This document shows, one piece after another, positions 24,962 through 34,650 of a stretch of 35,826 nucleotides of DNA. Each line of letters starts with the position of its first letter. Within the stretch, counting starts at the first letter, position 1. Source of the DNA: Albidovulum sp. (lineage in GTDB: Bacteria; Pseudomonadota; Alphaproteobacteria; Rhodobacterales; Rhodobacteraceae); the NCBI GenBank assembly GCA_026989275.1, contig JALSJQ010000001.1, positions 1 through 35,826 on the forward strand, given 5' to 3'. A model generated the notes under the pieces. That model saw only the letters and a list, made by a program, of their open reading frames with translations. It made no database searches and had not been told where the DNA came from. Made by a program: the position numbers and the translations under genes.

Positions 24962-25007
24962 GGGAAACCGTGAAGTTTCTAGGCGGCCATGGGGCCGGCC
25001 TCAAGCC

Positions 25008-25490
25008 CTATTCCGCGGCCGCATCGCGCGCAGCGGCTTTCAGCCTGACCGAACCACCCGCCTTCTCGACGGCCTCGATTGCCGCTTTCGACGCGCCGGT
25101 GACCTCGAGATCGACCTTCGCCGAAATCTCGCCCTTCGCGAGAAGGCGCACCCCGTCGCGGATCCGCCTCACGAGCCCCGCCGCCTGCAGCGCCGCCTCG
25201 TCGATCGGCTTCGCCGCATCGAGCTTGCCGGCGTCGATGAACTTCTGCACCATGCCGACATTGACGACGGCGTAATGCTTGCGGTTGATGTTGTTGAAAC
25301 CGCGCTTCGGCAGCCGCTGGTAGAGCGGCATCTGCCCGCCCTCGAAGCCGTTGAGGGCCACGCCCGAACGGGACTTCTGACCCTTGATGCCGCGACCGGC
25401 GGTCTTGCCCTTGCCCGAGCCCGGACCGCGGGCCTTGCGACGCTTGGGCCTGACGGCGCCGGGCCTGTCTCTGAGTTCGTTGAGTTTCAT
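25008..25490 (-). CDS. rplO: 50S ribosomal protein L15
   Basis: L15, 160 residues, is a late-assembling protein of the large subunit. [18 protein letters not shown] at the start, then [21 protein letters not shown] and the [17 protein letters not shown] block are its signatures. The start at 25490 is preferred over an upstream one 30 codons earlier because family similarity begins there and GAGAGGAGAAG precedes it. Confidence 0.97.
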   Translation of the reverse strand: MKLNELRDRPGAVRPKRRKARGPGSGKGKTAGRGIKGQKSRSGVALNGFEGGQMPLYQRLPKRGFNNINRKHYAVVNVGMVQKFIDAGKLDAAKPIDEAALQAAGLVRRIRDGVRLLAKGEISAKVDLEVTGASKAAIEAVEKAGGSVRLKAAARDAAAE

Positions 25491-25566
25491 GTCGCTTCTC
25501 CTCTCGCCGGACGTTTCCCGCGAAGCGACGCGCAGGAAAGCCTCGGCCTGATTGCTGAAGGGAGTG

Positions 25567-25596
25567 CCGGCCCGCCCCAAAGGGCGATGCGGCCGG
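25567..25596 (-). other. Stem-loop between rpmD and rplO
   Basis: An outer CCGGCC/GGCCGG stem (25567-25572 and 25591-25596) encloses an inner CGCCC/GGGCG stem (25573-25577 and 25582-25586). It begins just after the rpmD stop and is not followed by T, so processing or stabilisation is more likely than termination. Confidence 0.45.
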
Positions 25597-25604
25597 TCCC
25601 GTTG

Positions 25605-25793
25605 TCAGTCCCGTTCCTCGATGATCTTCACGAGGTGGGGAATCTTGTTGATCATCCCGCGGATCGCCGGTGTGTCCTCGAGCTCGCGGGTGCGGTTCAT
25701 CTTGTTGAGACCGAGCCCGATGAGGATCTGGCGCTGCACCTTGGGGCGGCGGATCGGCGATGCGATCTGCTTGACGACGATGGTCCTGGCCAT
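25605..25793 (-). CDS. rpmD: 50S ribosomal protein L30
   Basis: L30, 62 residues, a small large-subunit protein. [16 protein letters not shown] and the [20 protein letters not shown] block identify it; length is normal for the bacterial form. The start at 25793 is used rather than one two codons upstream because it gives the usual N-terminus. It starts 2 bp after the rpsE stop. Confidence 0.96.
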   Translation of the reverse strand: MARTIVVKQIASPIRRPKVQRQILIGLGLNKMNRTRELEDTPAIRGMINKIPHLVKIIEERD

Positions 25794-25795
25794 GA

Positions 25796-26374
25796 TCAAG
25801 CCTCCGCGCTTTCAGGAGCGGCTTCCGCCTTGGCAGGCGCCGCCGCGATGTCGTTCTTCGGCAGGATGTCGGAGACCTTCTTGCCGCGGCGCTGGGCCAC
25901 ACGGCGCGGGCTCGACTGCTTCCTGAGCCCGTCGAAGGTCGCCCGGACCATGTTGTAGGGGTTCTGGGAGCCGAGCGACTTGGCCACGACATCCTGCACA
26001 CCCAGCATCTCGAACACGGCACGCATCGGGCCGCCGGCGATGATCCCGGTGCCGGCCGGGGCCGTCCGCATCAGCACCTTGCCGGCGCCGTGATGGCCCT
26101 CGATGTCGTGATGGAGCGTGCGGCCTTCCTTGAGCGGCACGCGGATCATGTTGCGCTTGGCCTGCTCGGTGGCCTTGCGGATCGCTTCCGGCACTTCCTT
26201 GGCCTTGCCCTTGCCGAAGCCGACCCGGCCGCGCTGGTCACCGACGACCACGAGGGCCGCGAAGCCGAAGCGCTTGCCGCCCTTCACCGTCTTCGAGACG
26301 CGGTTGATCGCGACCAGACGATCAGCGAATTCCGGCGCCTCGTCACGGTTCCGACGCTTGTCTTCTCTCGCCAT
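25796..26374 (-). CDS. rpsE: 30S ribosomal protein S5
   Basis: S5, 192 residues, lies near the decoding region and helps mRNA helicase activity and accuracy. [22 protein letters not shown] is the N-terminal double-stranded RNA-binding domain and [20 protein letters not shown] the C-terminal domain. An Ala/Glu-rich tail ([11 protein letters not shown]) extends beyond the E. coli end, as usual in this class. It follows rplR after 11 bp. Confidence 0.97.
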   Translation of the reverse strand: MAREDKRRNRDEAPEFADRLVAINRVSKTVKGGKRFGFAALVVVGDQRGRVGFGKGKAKEVPEAIRKATEQAKRNMIRVPLKEGRTLHHDIEGHHGAGKVLMRTAPAGTGIIAGGPMRAVFEMLGVQDVVAKSLGSQNPYNMVRATFDGLRKQSSPRRVAQRRGKKVSDILPKNDIAAAPAKAEAAPESAEA

Positions 26375-26385
26375 TTATTCGCTCC

Positions 26386-26745
26386 TCAGAATTTCAGGCC
26401 GCCTTCGCGCGCCGCGTCGGCAAGGGCCTTGACCTTGCCGTGATACAACCGACCGCCCCGGTCGAAATAGACGCTCTCGACGCCGGCCGCCCTGGCACGC
26501 TCGGCGATGAGTTCGCCGATCCTGCGGGCCGCCTCGATATTGTTCCTGCCGGCAAGGCCGAGATCCTTCTCGAGGGTGGAGGCCGCCGCCAGGGTGACGC
26601 CGCGCGCATCGTCGATCACCTGGGCGTAGAAGTTCTTGTTCGACCGATGAATGCTCAGCCGCGGACGGCCGTCGGCTCGCCGCTTGAGCTTGTTCCGCAC
26701 GCGCAGGCGGCGCTTGAGGAACAGTTCCCTTTTCGTGTTCGCCAT
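26386..26745 (-). CDS. rplR: 50S ribosomal protein L18
   Basis: L18, 119 residues, binds 5S rRNA together with L5 and L25. A basic N-terminal arm ([20 protein letters not shown]), [18 protein letters not shown] and the C-terminal [20 protein letters not shown] are diagnostic. The start at 26745 begins MANTKREL; the same frame is open for another 118 codons upstream but that part is the shadow of rplF. Confidence 0.97.
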   Translation of the reverse strand: MANTKRELFLKRRLRVRNKLKRRADGRPRLSIHRSNKNFYAQVIDDARGVTLAAASTLEKDLGLAGRNNIEAARRIGELIAERARAAGVESVYFDRGGRLYHGKVKALADAAREGGLKF

Positions 26746-26756
26746 CTCTGCCGTCC

Positions 26757-27290
26757 TTACTTCTTCTTGCCTTCCTTGCGGAAGATGTACTCGTCCTTGT
26801 AGCGGATCCCCTTGCCCTTGTAGGGCTCGGGCGGCCGCCAGCCGCGGATCTCGGCCGCGACCTGACCGACCCGCTGCTCGTTGATGCCCTCGACGATGAT
26901 CTCCGTCGGTTTCGGCACGGTGATCTTCACGTCGGAGGGGACGGGATATTCGACATCGTGGCTGTAGCCGAGCTGGAGCTTGAGGACATTGCCCTGCAGC
27001 TGCGCCCGGTAGCCGACGCCCTGGATCTCGAGCTCCTTGCGGAAGCCTTCCGTCACCCCCTTCACGCAATTGGCGATCTGGGTGCGGCTCATGCCCCATT
27101 GCTGGCGGGCACGCTTCGACTTCGATCGCGGCCGCACGGTGACGACATTGCCGTCCACCACGATCTCGACATCATCGGTCGCGGTGAAGTTCCGCACCCC
27201 CTTGGGGCCCTTCACCTCGATCGTCTGCCCCGAAACGGTGGCCGTCACGCCACCGGGCAGTTCGACGGGTTTCTTGCCGATACGAGACAT
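26757..27290 (-). CDS. rplF: 50S ribosomal protein L6
   Basis: L6, 177 residues, with two similar alpha/beta domains, binds 23S rRNA near the factor-binding site. [19 protein letters not shown] at the start and the C-terminal [17 protein letters not shown] signature are clear. The start at 27290 is chosen over one 23 codons upstream on homology and a GAGGGGCCGG ribosome site. Confidence 0.97.
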   Translation of the reverse strand: MSRIGKKPVELPGGVTATVSGQTIEVKGPKGVRNFTATDDVEIVVDGNVVTVRPRSKSKRARQQWGMSRTQIANCVKGVTEGFRKELEIQGVGYRAQLQGNVLKLQLGYSHDVEYPVPSDVKITVPKPTEIIVEGINEQRVGQVAAEIRGWRPPEPYKGKGIRYKDEYIFRKEGKKK

Positions 27291-27303
27291 TGCCGGCCCC
27301 TCC

Positions 27304-27702
27304 TCAGAAAATCGTGCAGAGCACTTCGCCGCCGACATTGGCGGCACGTGCCTGCGCATCCGACATCACGCCCTTGGGCGTGGAGACGATGGCAACACCG
27401 AGACCCTGGCGCACCTGCGGCAGCTCGGACACGCCGGCATAGACCCGGCGGCCCGGCTTCGAGACGCGCTTGATCTCGCGAATCGCCGGTTCGCCATCGG
27501 CATATTTCAGGGCGATCTCGAGTTCGGGCAGGCCGCGCTCGTCCTGCACCTTCTCGTAGCCGCGGATGTAGCCTTCGCGCTCGAGCACGTCGAGCACCCA
27601 TTCGCGCAGCCGCGAAGCGGGGGTGCGCACGGTGGACTTGCCGCGCATCTGCGCATTGCGGATGCGGGTCAGCATATCGCCGAGCGGATCGTTGAACGAC
27701 AT
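27304..27702 (-). CDS. rpsH: 30S ribosomal protein S8
   Basis: S8, 132 residues, binds the central domain of 16S rRNA early in assembly, and in E. coli represses the spc operon through the rplE site. [21 protein letters not shown] and the C-terminal [19 protein letters not shown] are typical. It follows rpsN after 12 bp. Confidence 0.97.
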   Translation of the reverse strand: MSFNDPLGDMLTRIRNAQMRGKSTVRTPASRLREWVLDVLEREGYIRGYEKVQDERGLPELEIALKYADGEPAIREIKRVSKPGRRVYAGVSELPQVRQGLGVAIVSTPKGVMSDAQARAANVGGEVLCTIF

Positions 27703-27714
27703 TTCCTGCCCTCC

Positions 27715-28020
27715 TTACCAGCTCGACTTGGTGACACCCGGGATCTGCCCCGAGGAACCGAGTTCCCGAAGCGCGATCCGCGAGATCTTGAACTTGCGAT
27801 AGTAGGCGCGCGGCCGACCGGTCAGCTGGCAGCGATTGCGCAGACGGGTGGGCGAGGAATTGCGCGGCAGCTTGGCCAGCTTGAGCCGGGCCTTGAAGCG
27901 CTCCTCCATCGGCAGGTCGGGGTTGTTGGCGATCGCCTTGAGCGCCTCGCGCTTGGCGGCGTAGCGCTTGACCAGCCGCTGGCGCTTCCTTTCGCGCTCG
28001 ATCATTGCTTTCTTGGCCAT
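27715..28020 (-). CDS. rpsN: 30S ribosomal protein S14 (zinc-independent type)
   Basis: S14, 101 residues, the long form that lacks the CxxC zinc pairs of the short form. [20 protein letters not shown], the [20 protein letters not shown] signature and the [11 protein letters not shown] end are seen. Having only the zinc-free version here is normal for alphaproteobacteria. It follows rplE after 17 bp. Confidence 0.97.
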   Translation of the reverse strand: MAKKAMIERERKRQRLVKRYAAKREALKAIANNPDLPMEERFKARLKLAKLPRNSSPTRLRNRCQLTGRPRAYYRKFKISRIALRELGSSGQIPGVTKSSW

Positions 28021-28037
28021 GTGTGTCTCCTCCGCGC

Positions 28038-28598
28038 TCAGCTCTTGAACGGCATGTTGAAATGCCGCAGCAGCGCCCGCGCCTCGTCATCCGACTTGGC
28101 GGTGGTGTTGATGATGATGTCCATGCCCCACACGTCGTCCACCTCGTCGTAATTGATCTCGGGGAAGACGATGTGTTCCTTGATGCCCATGGCGAAATTG
28201 CCGCGGCCATCGAAGGATCTGGGGCTGAGGCCGCGGAAGTCGCGAACGCGCGGCAGGGCGATGGTGATCAGGCGGTCGAGGAAATCGTACATCCGATCCC
28301 CCCGCAGCGTGACCTTGACGCCGATCGGCATCCCTTCGCGCAGGCGGAAGCCGGCGATCGACTTCTTGGCCCGGGTGATGACCGGCTTCTGACCGGCGAT
28401 CCTGGCCAGGTCGCGCTCGGCGGTGCGGATCTTCTTCGAATCGCGCACCGCTTCCCCGATGCCCATGTTGATCACGATCTTCTCGAGCTTCGGGATCTCC
28501 ATGTCGTTCCTGTAACCGAACTCCTCCTTCAGAGCCGGGCGGATCTTTTCCCGGTAGAGGCTCTTCAGGCGCGGCGTGTAGCTGGCAGCATCAAGCAT
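28038..28598 (-). CDS. rplE: 50S ribosomal protein L5
   Basis: L5, 186 residues, binds 5S rRNA and contacts the P-site t[16 protein letters not shown] and [12 protein letters not shown] are diagnostic, with the C-terminal [17 protein letters not shown]. Its start lies within the rplX end (8-bp overlap), so translation is coupled to L24. Confidence 0.97.
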   Translation of the reverse strand: MLDAASYTPRLKSLYREKIRPALKEEFGYRNDMEIPKLEKIVINMGIGEAVRDSKKIRTAERDLARIAGQKPVITRAKKSIAGFRLREGMPIGVKVTLRGDRMYDFLDRLITIALPRVRDFRGLSPRSFDGRGNFAMGIKEHIVFPEINYDEVDDVWGMDIIINTTAKSDDEARALLRHFNMPFKS

Positions 28599-28905
28599 CG
28601 ATCACAGCTCCCGATTTCTTGGCATAGCGGACCTTCCTGCCGCCCTCGATGCGGAAGCCGACGCGGGTCGGACCGCCCTCCCTGGGATCGACGAGAGCGA
28701 GATTGCTGAGGTCGATCGGCATCTCCTTCGGCACGCGGCCGCCGGGGCTGTCCGGCGTCTGGCGCTGGTGCCGGATGGCGATGTTGACGCCCTGCACGAT
28801 CGCCTTGTTCTCCTTCGGCATGACCTTGAGGATCTCGCCTTCCTTGCCCTTGTCCTTGCCGGCAAGCACGATCACCCGGTCGCCTTTGCGAAGCTTCTGA
28901 GCCAT
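28591..28905 (-). CDS. rplX: 50S ribosomal protein L24
   Basis: L24, 104 residues, one of the two assembly-initiator proteins of the large subunit, here with the KOW motif ([20 protein letters not shown]) at residues about 6-25. Its ATG shares one base with the rplN stop (TGATG) and its end overlaps rplE by 8 bp, a typical coupled block. Confidence 0.97.
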   Translation of the reverse strand: MAQKLRKGDRVIVLAGKDKGKEGEILKVMPKENKAIVQGVNIAIRHQRQTPDSPGGRVPKEMPIDLSNLALVDPREGGPTRVGFRIEGGRKVRYAKKSGAVIDA

Positions 28906-29273
28906 CAGAGCACCTCCGGGGCAAGCGAGACGATCTTCATGAAGTTCTTCTGCCGCAGCTCGCGCGCGACCGGACCGAAGATCCGGGTGCCGATCGGCTC
29001 GAGATTGTTGTTGAGAAGAACGGCGGCGTTGCCGTCGAAACGGATGGCGGTGCCATCGTCACGACGCACTTCCTTGGCGGTGCGGACGACGACGGCCTTG
29101 CGCACGTCGCCCTTCTTCACCCGCCCGCGCGGGATCGCCTCCTTCACGGAGACGACGATGATGTCGCCGACCGAGGCGTATTTGCGCTTCGATCCACCCA
29201 GCACCTTGATGCACTGCACGCGCTTGGCGCCGGAATTGTCGGCAACATCCAGATTGGTCTGCATCTGGATCAT
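28905..29273 (-). CDS. rplN: 50S ribosomal protein L14
   Basis: L14, 122 residues, lies at the subunit interface. [19 protein letters not shown] and the signature [19 protein letters not shown] are clear, with [10 protein letters not shown] near the end. The start at 29273 is chosen for length; an upstream frame of 20 codons is not conserved. A 73-bp gap with a hairpin separates it from rpsQ. Confidence 0.97.
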   Translation of the reverse strand: MIQMQTNLDVADNSGAKRVQCIKVLGGSKRKYASVGDIIVVSVKEAIPRGRVKKGDVRKAVVVRTAKEVRRDDGTAIRFDGNAAVLLNNNLEPIGTRIFGPVARELRQKNFMKIVSLAPEVL

Positions 29274-29292
29274 GGCGGTTTCTCCCGACCTT

Positions 29293-29320
29293 TGGGGACC
29301 GCGGCCGCCGCCGGGCCCCA
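29293..29320 (-). other. Stem-loop between rpsQ and rplN
   Basis: TGGGG (29293-29297) pairs with CCCCA (29316-29320), with two further G-C pairs inside around a GC-rich loop, about 26 bp after the rpsQ stop. No T-run follows. The role is unknown; it is one of several such stems in wide gaps of this cluster. Confidence 0.4.
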
Positions 29321-29346
29321 GGGTTTCGTTCAAACCGGAAAATGGA

Positions 29347-29586
29347 TCAGGCGTCGACGCCCTCGATCACTTCCCAGCGCTTGGTCTTCGAGATCGGCGC
29401 GCATTCGCGGATGCGAACCACGTCCCCGACCTTGAAACGGTTTTCCGGGTCATGGGCCCGGTATTTCTTGGTCTTGCGAACCGTCTTCCGGAGAATCGGA
29501 TGGGTGAAGCGGCGCTCGACCAGCACCGTCACGGTCTGGTCATTCTTGTCGCTGACCACGGTGCCCTGCAGAATTCGTTTCGGCAT
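29347..29586 (-). CDS. rpsQ: 30S ribosomal protein S17
   Basis: S17, 79 residues, an OB-fold primary binder of 16S r[24 protein letters not shown] and the [20 protein letters not shown] region are diagnostic; the end [18 protein letters not shown] is longer by a few residues than in E. coli, normal for the class. It follows rpmC after 12 bp. Confidence 0.97.
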   Translation of the reverse strand: MPKRILQGTVVSDKNDQTVTVLVERRFTHPILRKTVRKTKKYRAHDPENRFKVGDVVRIRECAPISKTKRWEVIEGVDA

Positions 29587-29598
29587 CTCGCGCCCCTC

Positions 29599-29808
29599 TT
29601 ATTCGGCGGCCGCTTCGGCGGCCCTCTTCTTCTCGTTCATCACGGTCAGAACACGGGCGATGTCGCGCCGCACCTGGCGGATCCGCGCCGTGTTCTCCAG
29701 CTGGCCGCTCGCCTGCTGGAAGCGCAGGTTGAACGCTTCCTTCTTCAGCCTGACGAGCTCCTCGCGCAGCTGGTCGGTCGTCTTCTCTCTCAGTTCAGCA
29801 GCGTTCAT
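29599..29808 (-). CDS. rpmC: 50S ribosomal protein L29
   Basis: L29, 69 residues, two antiparallel helices near the exit tunnel where trigger factor docks. [20 protein letters not shown] and [20 protein letters not shown] identify it. A GTG two codons upstream (29814) sits closer to the GGAAGG site and cannot be excluded as start. The 128-bp spacer before it, with two hairpins, is unusually long for the L16-L29 junction. Confidence 0.95.
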   Translation of the reverse strand: MNAAELREKTTDQLREELVRLKKEAFNLRFQQASGQLENTARIRQVRRDIARVLTVMNEKKRAAEAAAE

Positions 29809-29844
29809 CGCCACTCATCCTTCCATCAGAAGTCGCCGGACACC

Positions 29845-29866
29845 CCGGCCCTCCGCCCCGGGCCGG
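29845..29866 (-). other. Second stem-loop between rplP and rpmC
   Basis: CCGGCCC (29845-29851) pairs with GGGCCGG (29860-29866) across an 8-nt loop, about 37 bp upstream of the rpmC start. It follows the terminator-like hairpin on the transcript. It might protect the 5' end of a processed rpmC mRNA; this is inference. Confidence 0.45.
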
Positions 29867-29890
29867 CCGGGACGCCGACGCTTTTCCAAC

Positions 29891-29930
29891 AAAAAGCCCC
29901 GACCCCCGCGGATCGTGGCTCCTGCGGGGG
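29891..29930 (-). terminator. Intrinsic terminator-like hairpin between rplP and rpmC
   Basis: On the minus strand CCCCCGC (29924-29930) pairs with GCGGGGG (29903-29909) across a 14-nt loop, followed by TCGGGGC and then five T (29895-29891). It starts six bases after the rplP stop. The large loop and short spacer before the T-run make it imperfect, so partial read-through is expected, as genes essential for growth follow. Confidence 0.55.
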
Positions 29931-29936
29931 TGGCGC

Positions 29937-30350
29937 TTACCAGTCCTCGCGCCTGACGAAGCGGGTCTTCACCGGCAGCTTCATCGCGGCGAGGCGGAGA
30001 GCCTCCTGTGCCACAGATTCGGGCACGCCGTCAATCTCGAACATGATCCGCCCGGGCTTCACGCGCGCGGCCCAGTATTCCACCGAGCCCTTGCCCTTGC
30101 CCATGCGGACCTCGGTCGGCTTCTTGGTGACCGGAACGTCCGGGAAGATGCGGATCCACACCCGCCCCTGACGCTTCATGTGCCGGGTCATGGCGCGCCG
30201 CGCGGCCTCGATCTGCCGAGCGGTGATCCGCTCCGGCGTGATCGCCTTCAGCCCGTAGGAGCCGAAGTTGAGCTCGGTGCCGCCCTTGGCCTTGCCGTGG
30301 ATCCGACCCTTGAACTGCTTGCGGTATTTCGTGCGTTTGGGTTGAAGCAT
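29937..30350 (-). CDS. rplP: 50S ribosomal protein L16
   Basis: L16, 137 residues, binds near the A-site tRNA elbow and the peptidyl-transferase centre. [19 protein letters not shown] at the start and [20 protein letters not shown] in the middle are signatures; [16 protein letters not shown] is also conserved. It lies 20 bp after rpsC. Confidence 0.98.
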   Translation of the reverse strand: MLQPKRTKYRKQFKGRIHGKAKGGTELNFGSYGLKAITPERITARQIEAARRAMTRHMKRQGRVWIRIFPDVPVTKKPTEVRMGKGKGSVEYWAARVKPGRIMFEIDGVPESVAQEALRLAAMKLPVKTRFVRREDW

Positions 30351-30370
30351 CTGTCTTCTCCCTCAGGCGC

Positions 30371-31075
30371 TCAACGACGCGAACGCGGGCGCGGCGCACC
30401 GCCTTCGTTGAGCTGCTGGCGGCGACGGTCATGGGCCGTCGGGTCGTGCTCCATGATGTCGCCCTTGTAGATCCACACCTTCACGCCGATGATGCCGTAG
30501 GGCGTCCGGGCTTCGGCGCGGGCGAAATCGATGTCGGCGCGCAGCGTATGAAGCGGCACGCGCCCTTCGCGATACCACTCGGTCCGGGCGATCTCGGCCC
30601 CGCCGAGCCGACCGGCGACATTGACGCGAATACCGAGAGCCCCCATGCGCATGGCGTTCTGGACCGCACGCTTCATCGCCCGCCGGAACGAAACCCGCCG
30701 TTCGAGCTGCTGGGCAATCGATTCGGCCACGAGCTGGGCATCGACCTCGGGCTTGCGCACCTCCACGATGTTGAGATGCAGCTCGCTGTCGGTGAGCCGG
30801 GACAGCTCCTTGCGCAGCTTCTCGATATCCGCGCCCTTCTTGCCGATGATGATGCCCGGACGCGCGGCCTGGATCGTCACCCGGCACTTCTTGTGCGGCC
30901 GCTCGATGATGACGCGGCTGATGCCGGCCTGCCTGGCCTTCTTGCGGATGTGCTCCTTGATCTTCAGATCCTCGAGGAGCAGATCGCCGAACTCGTTCTT
31001 GTCGGCATACCAGCGGCTGTCCCAGGTGCGGTTGATCTGGAGCCGCATCCCGATCGGATTGACCTTGTGACCCAT
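30371..31075 (-). CDS. rpsC: 30S ribosomal protein S3
   Basis: S3, 234 residues, lines the mRNA entry of the small subunit. [20 protein letters not shown] at the start, a KH domain with [20 protein letters not shown], and the C-terminal [20 protein letters not shown] are diagnostic. Its ATG shares one base with the rplV stop (TAATG). An upstream extension of the frame is the shadow of rplV. Confidence 0.98.
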   Translation of the reverse strand: MGHKVNPIGMRLQINRTWDSRWYADKNEFGDLLLEDLKIKEHIRKKARQAGISRVIIERPHKKCRVTIQAARPGIIIGKKGADIEKLRKELSRLTDSELHLNIVEVRKPEVDAQLVAESIAQQLERRVSFRRAMKRAVQNAMRMGALGIRVNVAGRLGGAEIARTEWYREGRVPLHTLRADIDFARAEARTPYGIIGVKVWIYKGDIMEHDPTAHDRRRQQLNEGGAPRPRSRR

Positions 31076-31455
31076 TATGCCTGCTCCTCTACCTGCCGCA
31101 CCTTGATAGTCAGCTGTGAAAACGGTTTCAGGATCCGTCCGAAGCGACCCCGTGCCCGCGGGCGACCGCGCTTCAGGACCAGGTTCTTGCCGACATAGGC
31201 CTCGGCCACGATCAGGTTGTCCACGTCGAGCCCATGGTTGTTCTCGGCGTTGGCGATGGCCGATTCGAGACACTTGCGCACGTCCTCGGCGATGCGCTTC
31301 CTGGAGAAGGTCAGATCGGCCAGCGCCTTGTCCACCTTCTTGCCGCGGATCATGGCCGCGACGAGGTTCAGCTTCTGGGGCGAAACCCGGAGCATCCGGG
31401 AGACGGCCATCGCCTCGTTCTCGGCCACGCGGCGCGGATTCTTCTGCTTACCCAT
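31075..31455 (-). CDS. rplV: 50S ribosomal protein L22
   Basis: L22, 126 residues, whose long beta-hairpin lines the exit tunnel. [40 protein letters not shown] and the hairpin segment [14 protein letters not shown] are seen. It is 3 bp after rpsS and overlaps rpsC by one base. Confidence 0.98.
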   Translation of the reverse strand: MGKQKNPRRVAENEAMAVSRMLRVSPQKLNLVAAMIRGKKVDKALADLTFSRKRIAEDVRKCLESAIANAENNHGLDVDNLIVAEAYVGKNLVLKRGRPRARGRFGRILKPFSQLTIKVRQVEEQA

Positions 31456-31458
31456 GGC

Positions 31459-31737
31459 TTACTTCCGTTTCGCTTTCTTGTCGGCCGCATGCCCGTAGAA
31501 GGTACGGGTGGGCGCGAACTCGCCGAATTTCATGCCGATCATCTCTTCGGTGACGGAGACGGGAATGAACTTGTGCCCGTTGTAGACGCCGAAGGTCAGA
31601 CCGACGAATTGCGGCAGGATGGTCGAACGCCGCGACCAGATCTTGATGACTTCGTTGCGGCCCGATTCGCGCGCCTTCTCCGCCTTCTTCAGCAGATAGG
31701 AGTCGACGAAAGGGCCCTTCCAGACAGACCTTGCCAT
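31459..31737 (-). CDS. rpsS: 30S ribosomal protein S19
   Basis: S19, 92 residues, in the head of the small subunit with S13. [33 protein letters not shown] and the signature [20 protein letters not shown] are all present. It starts 3 bp after the rplB stop. Confidence 0.98.
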   Translation of the reverse strand: MARSVWKGPFVDSYLLKKAEKARESGRNEVIKIWSRRSTILPQFVGLTFGVYNGHKFIPVSVTEEMIGMKFGEFAPTRTFYGHAADKKAKRK

Positions 31738-31740
31738 TGT

Positions 31741-32583
31741 TTACCGCCCCTTCTTCTTGCGAGCGTGACGCGAGCGGATGATGTATTTGTCCGTCGCCTT
31801 GTTCCTGCGGGTCTTCGCACCCTTGGTCGGCTTGCCCCAGGGCGTGACCGGGTGACGGCCGCCCGAGGTCCGGCCCTCACCGCCACCATGCGGATGATCG
31901 ACCGGGTTCATGGCCACGCCGCGCACCGTCGGACGAATGCCCTTCCAGCGCATGCGGCCGGCCTTGCCGAAGTTCTGGTTCGAATTGTCGGGGTTGGAAA
32001 CGGCACCCACCGTCGCCATGCATTCCTGCCGCACCATCCGCAGCTCGCCCGAGGAGAGGCGGATCTGGGCGTAGCCCCCGTCGCGGCCGACGAACTGGGC
32101 GTAGGTGCCGGCGGCACGCGCAAGCTGGCCGCCCTTGCCGGGCTTGAGCTCGATGTTGTGCACGATGGTGCCGATCGGCATGCCGGTGAACGGCATGGCA
32201 TTGCCCGGCTTGATGTCCACCTTGGCGCCGGCGATCACCCGGTCGCCGACGGCGAGCCGCTGCGGCGCGAGGATATAGGCCTGTTCGCCATCGTCATAGC
32301 GGATCAGGGCGATGAAGGCGGTGCGGTTCGGATCGTATTCGATCCGCTCCACCGTCGCCGGCACGTCCCATTTGCGCCGCTTGAAGTCGATGATGCGATA
32401 GAGCCGCTTGTTGCCGCCACCACGGTGACGGACGGTGATCCGCCCGGTGTTGTTGCGACCGCCCGATTTGGTCAGCCCCTGGGTGAGCTTCTTGACCGGA
32501 CGCCCTTTCCACAGACCGGAACGGTCGATCAGAACCAGACCGCGCTGGCCAGGCGTTGTCGGCTTGTACGACTTGAGTGCCAT
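31741..32583 (-). CDS. rplB: 50S ribosomal protein L2
   Basis: L2, 280 residues, required for subunit joining and peptidyl transfer. [20 protein letters not shown] at the start, the RNA-binding core, and the C-terminal [20 protein letters not shown] with its conserved histidine are clear. The start at 32583 is chosen over one 12 codons upstream by homology. It follows rplW after 25 bp. Confidence 0.98.
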   Translation of the reverse strand: MALKSYKPTTPGQRGLVLIDRSGLWKGRPVKKLTQGLTKSGGRNNTGRITVRHRGGGNKRLYRIIDFKRRKWDVPATVERIEYDPNRTAFIALIRYDDGEQAYILAPQRLAVGDRVIAGAKVDIKPGNAMPFTGMPIGTIVHNIELKPGKGGQLARAAGTYAQFVGRDGGYAQIRLSSGELRMVRQECMATVGAVSNPDNSNQNFGKAGRMRWKGIRPTVRGVAMNPVDHPHGGGEGRTSGGRHPVTPWGKPTKGAKTRRNKATDKYIIRSRHARKKKGR

Positions 32584-32608
32584 CTTGCTGTCTTCCGTTG
32601 CTGGTGTG

Positions 32609-32905
32609 TCAGAAGCCACCCGTGACGTCGATGGTGTTCCCCTCCTCGAGCGTCACATAGGCCTTCTTGATATCCTTGCGTTTGCCGGGAATGCCCCGGA
32701 AACGCTTGCGCTTGCCTTTCAGGATGCAGGTGTTGACCGCCTTGACCTTGACGTTGAACAGCGCTTCCACCGCCTTGCGGATCTGCGGCTTGGTCGCATC
32801 CATCGCCACCTCGAACACCACCGTGCCGTTCTCGGAGGCAAGGGTGGCCTTCTCGGTGATCAGCGGACGGCGGATCACATCGTAATGTTCGGGCCGGATG
32901 CTCAT
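32609..32905 (-). CDS. rplW: 50S ribosomal protein L23
   Basis: L23, 98 residues, at the exit tunnel, the dock for trigger factor and SRP. It opens [20 protein letters not shown] and has the signature [18 protein letters not shown]. The start overlaps the rplD stop by four bases (ATGA). Confidence 0.98.
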   Translation of the reverse strand: MSIRPEHYDVIRRPLITEKATLASENGTVVFEVAMDATKPQIRKAVEALFNVKVKAVNTCILKGKRKRFRGIPGKRKDIKKAYVTLEEGNTIDVTGGF

Positions 32906-33522
32906 TTCAGTCGTGCCTCCAGTGCTTCGACACCCGCCTTGGTCAGCACGAGCGTGTCGCGCCGCAGGATGTCATAGACGTTGGCGCCCTCGCTCGGGAG
33001 CACGTCGAGCCCCTCGATGTTGCGCGAGGCGAGGTAGAAATTGTCGTCGATCTCGGGACCGTCGATCACGAGCGCCCGCTTCCAGCCCAGCGCCTTGACC
33101 TTCTTCGCCAGTTCGGCGGTGCGCGCCGTCTCGACCCGGGCCGCATCGAGGATCACGAGTTCGCCGGCCCTCGCCTTGGCGGCAAGCGCCATCTTCAGGC
33201 CGAGCTTGCGAACCTTTTTCGGCAGCTTGTGGGCGTGGCTGCGCACCACCGGCCCCTTGTAGACCCCCCCCTTGCGGAAGATCGGCGCGTTGCGGTCGCC
33301 GTGGCGGGCGCCGCCCGTGCCCTTCTGCCGGTAGATCTTCCGGGTCGAGTAGCTGGTCTCGGAGCGCCCCTTGGTCTTGTGGGTGCCCTGCTGGGCCTTG
33401 GCCCGTTGCCAGCGCACCACGCGGTGCAGGATGTCCGGCCGCGGCTCGATGCCGAAGATCTCCTCCGGCAGTTCGATCGTGCCGGCCTTGCCGGAATCGA
33501 GATTGATCACGTCAGCCTTCAT
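32902..33522 (-). CDS. rplD: 50S ribosomal protein L4
   Basis: L4, 206 residues, whose extended loop reaches the exit tunnel; in E. coli it also represses the S10 operon. The loop is seen in [20 protein letters not shown], and [19 protein letters not shown] and [20 protein letters not shown] are conserved. Start and stop each overlap the neighbouring gene by four bases. Confidence 0.98.
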   Translation of the reverse strand: MKADVINLDSGKAGTIELPEEIFGIEPRPDILHRVVRWQRAKAQQGTHKTKGRSETSYSTRKIYRQKGTGGARHGDRNAPIFRKGGVYKGPVVRSHAHKLPKKVRKLGLKMALAAKARAGELVILDAARVETARTAELAKKVKALGWKRALVIDGPEIDDNFYLASRNIEGLDVLPSEGANVYDILRRDTLVLTKAGVEALEARLK

Positions 33523-34247
33523 TCTTCAGCCCCTCCTTCCGAGGCCGCACCAGCCGCTTCGGCGGCGGCTCCGGCAGTCCTGATGGCAGCGGGGAACGGC
33601 ACGCCCTCGGGCAGCTTGCGCTTGACCGCATCACGGATCGTCACCCAACCACCCCTGGCCCCGGGAACCGCGCCCTTGACCATGACGAGCCCGCGCTCGG
33701 GATCGACCCGGACGACCTCGAGATTCTGGGTGGTGACACGGACGGCGCCCATGTGCCCCGCCATGCGCTTGCCCTTGAACACCTTGCCCGGATCCTGGCA
33801 CTGGCCGGTCGAGCCGTGCGAACGGTGCGAGATCGACACGCCGTGGGAAGCCCGGAGACCACCGAAATTGTGGCGCTTCATCGCACCGGCGAAGCCCTTG
33901 CCGATCGAGGTGCCCGAAACATCGACCTTCTGGCCCGGCACGAAATGCTCGGCGGTGATCTCGGCACCGACCGGGATCAGGTTCTCCGGGCTCACGCGGA
34001 ACTCGGCCAGCTTGCGCTTGGGGGCGACGCCCGCCTTGGCGAAGTGGCCCCGCATCGGCTTGGTGACACGCTTCGGCTTGGCCAGCCCGGCGCCGATCTG
34101 GACGGCGGTGTAACCGTCCTTCTCGGCGGTGCGCTGGGCCACCACCTGCACATTGTCGAGCTGCAGCACCGTCACCGGCACCTGCCGCCCATCCTCCAGA
34201 AACAGCCGGGTCATGCCCAGCTTCCTTGCAATCACTCCGGAACGCAT
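33519..34247 (-). CDS. rplC: 50S ribosomal protein L3
   Basis: L3, 242 residues, an early assembly protein reaching the peptidyl-transferase centre. [20 protein letters not shown], the signature [20 protein letters not shown] and the [20 protein letters not shown] block are clear; the conserved Gln for methylation lies in STGQCQDPG. It has an Ala/Glu-rich C-terminal extension of about 25 residues, absent in E. coli and common in Rhodobacterales. Confidence 0.98.
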   Translation of the reverse strand: MRSGVIARKLGMTRLFLEDGRQVPVTVLQLDNVQVVAQRTAEKDGYTAVQIGAGLAKPKRVTKPMRGHFAKAGVAPKRKLAEFRVSPENLIPVGAEITAEHFVPGQKVDVSGTSIGKGFAGAMKRHNFGGLRASHGVSISHRSHGSTGQCQDPGKVFKGKRMAGHMGAVRVTTQNLEVVRVDPERGLVMVKGAVPGARGGWVTIRDAVKRKLPEGVPFPAAIRTAGAAAEAAGAASEGGAEE

Positions 34248-34261
34248 GCCGGATGCCCTCC

Positions 34262-34570
34262 TCAGACCTTGATCTCGACATCGACGCCGGCGGCCAGGTC
34301 GAGCTTCATGAGCGCGTCCACCGTCTGGGGCGTCGGGTCGATGATGTCCAACAGACGCTTGTGCGTCCGGATCTCGAACTGATCGCGCGATTCCTTGTCG
34401 ATGTGGGGACCGCGGATCACCGTGTATTTCTCGATCCTGTTCGGCAGGGGAATCGGGCCACGCACGGTGGCACCGGTCCGCTTGGCCGTCTGCACGATCT
34501 CCCGCGCGCTCGCATCGAGAACGCGGTAGTCGTAGGCCTTGAGCCGGATGCGAATCTTCTGACCTTGCAT
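34262..34570 (-). CDS. rpsJ: 30S ribosomal protein S10 (NusE)
   Basis: S10, 102 residues, a head protein of the small subunit that also joins NusB in transcription antitermination and links NusG to the ribosome. [20 protein letters not shown] and [20 protein letters not shown] identify it. It is separated from tuf by 80 bp with a strong stem-loop, and leads the S10-type block. Confidence 0.98.
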   Translation of the reverse strand: MQGQKIRIRLKAYDYRVLDASAREIVQTAKRTGATVRGPIPLPNRIEKYTVIRGPHIDKESRDQFEIRTHKRLLDIIDPTPQTVDALMKLDLAAGVDVEIKV

Positions 34571-34601
34571 TGTCTTGCCTCTTCTGGCTGCCAGGCGGGC
34601 A

Positions 34602-34635
34602 ACCGGAGCGCCCCTTGGGGAGGGTCCGCTCCGGT
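34602..34635 (-). other. Stem-loop between tuf and rpsJ
   Basis: A 9-bp perfect stem ACCGGAGCG/CGCTCCGGT (34602-34610 and 34627-34635) encloses a CCCC/GGGG inner pairing, 15 bp after the tuf stop. There is no T-run. It probably defines the 3' end of abundant tuf mRNA or a processing site, letting tuf exceed rpsJ; no promoter for rpsJ was found in the remaining bases. Confidence 0.5.
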
Positions 34636-34650
34636 CTTCGGTTTTCCGCG

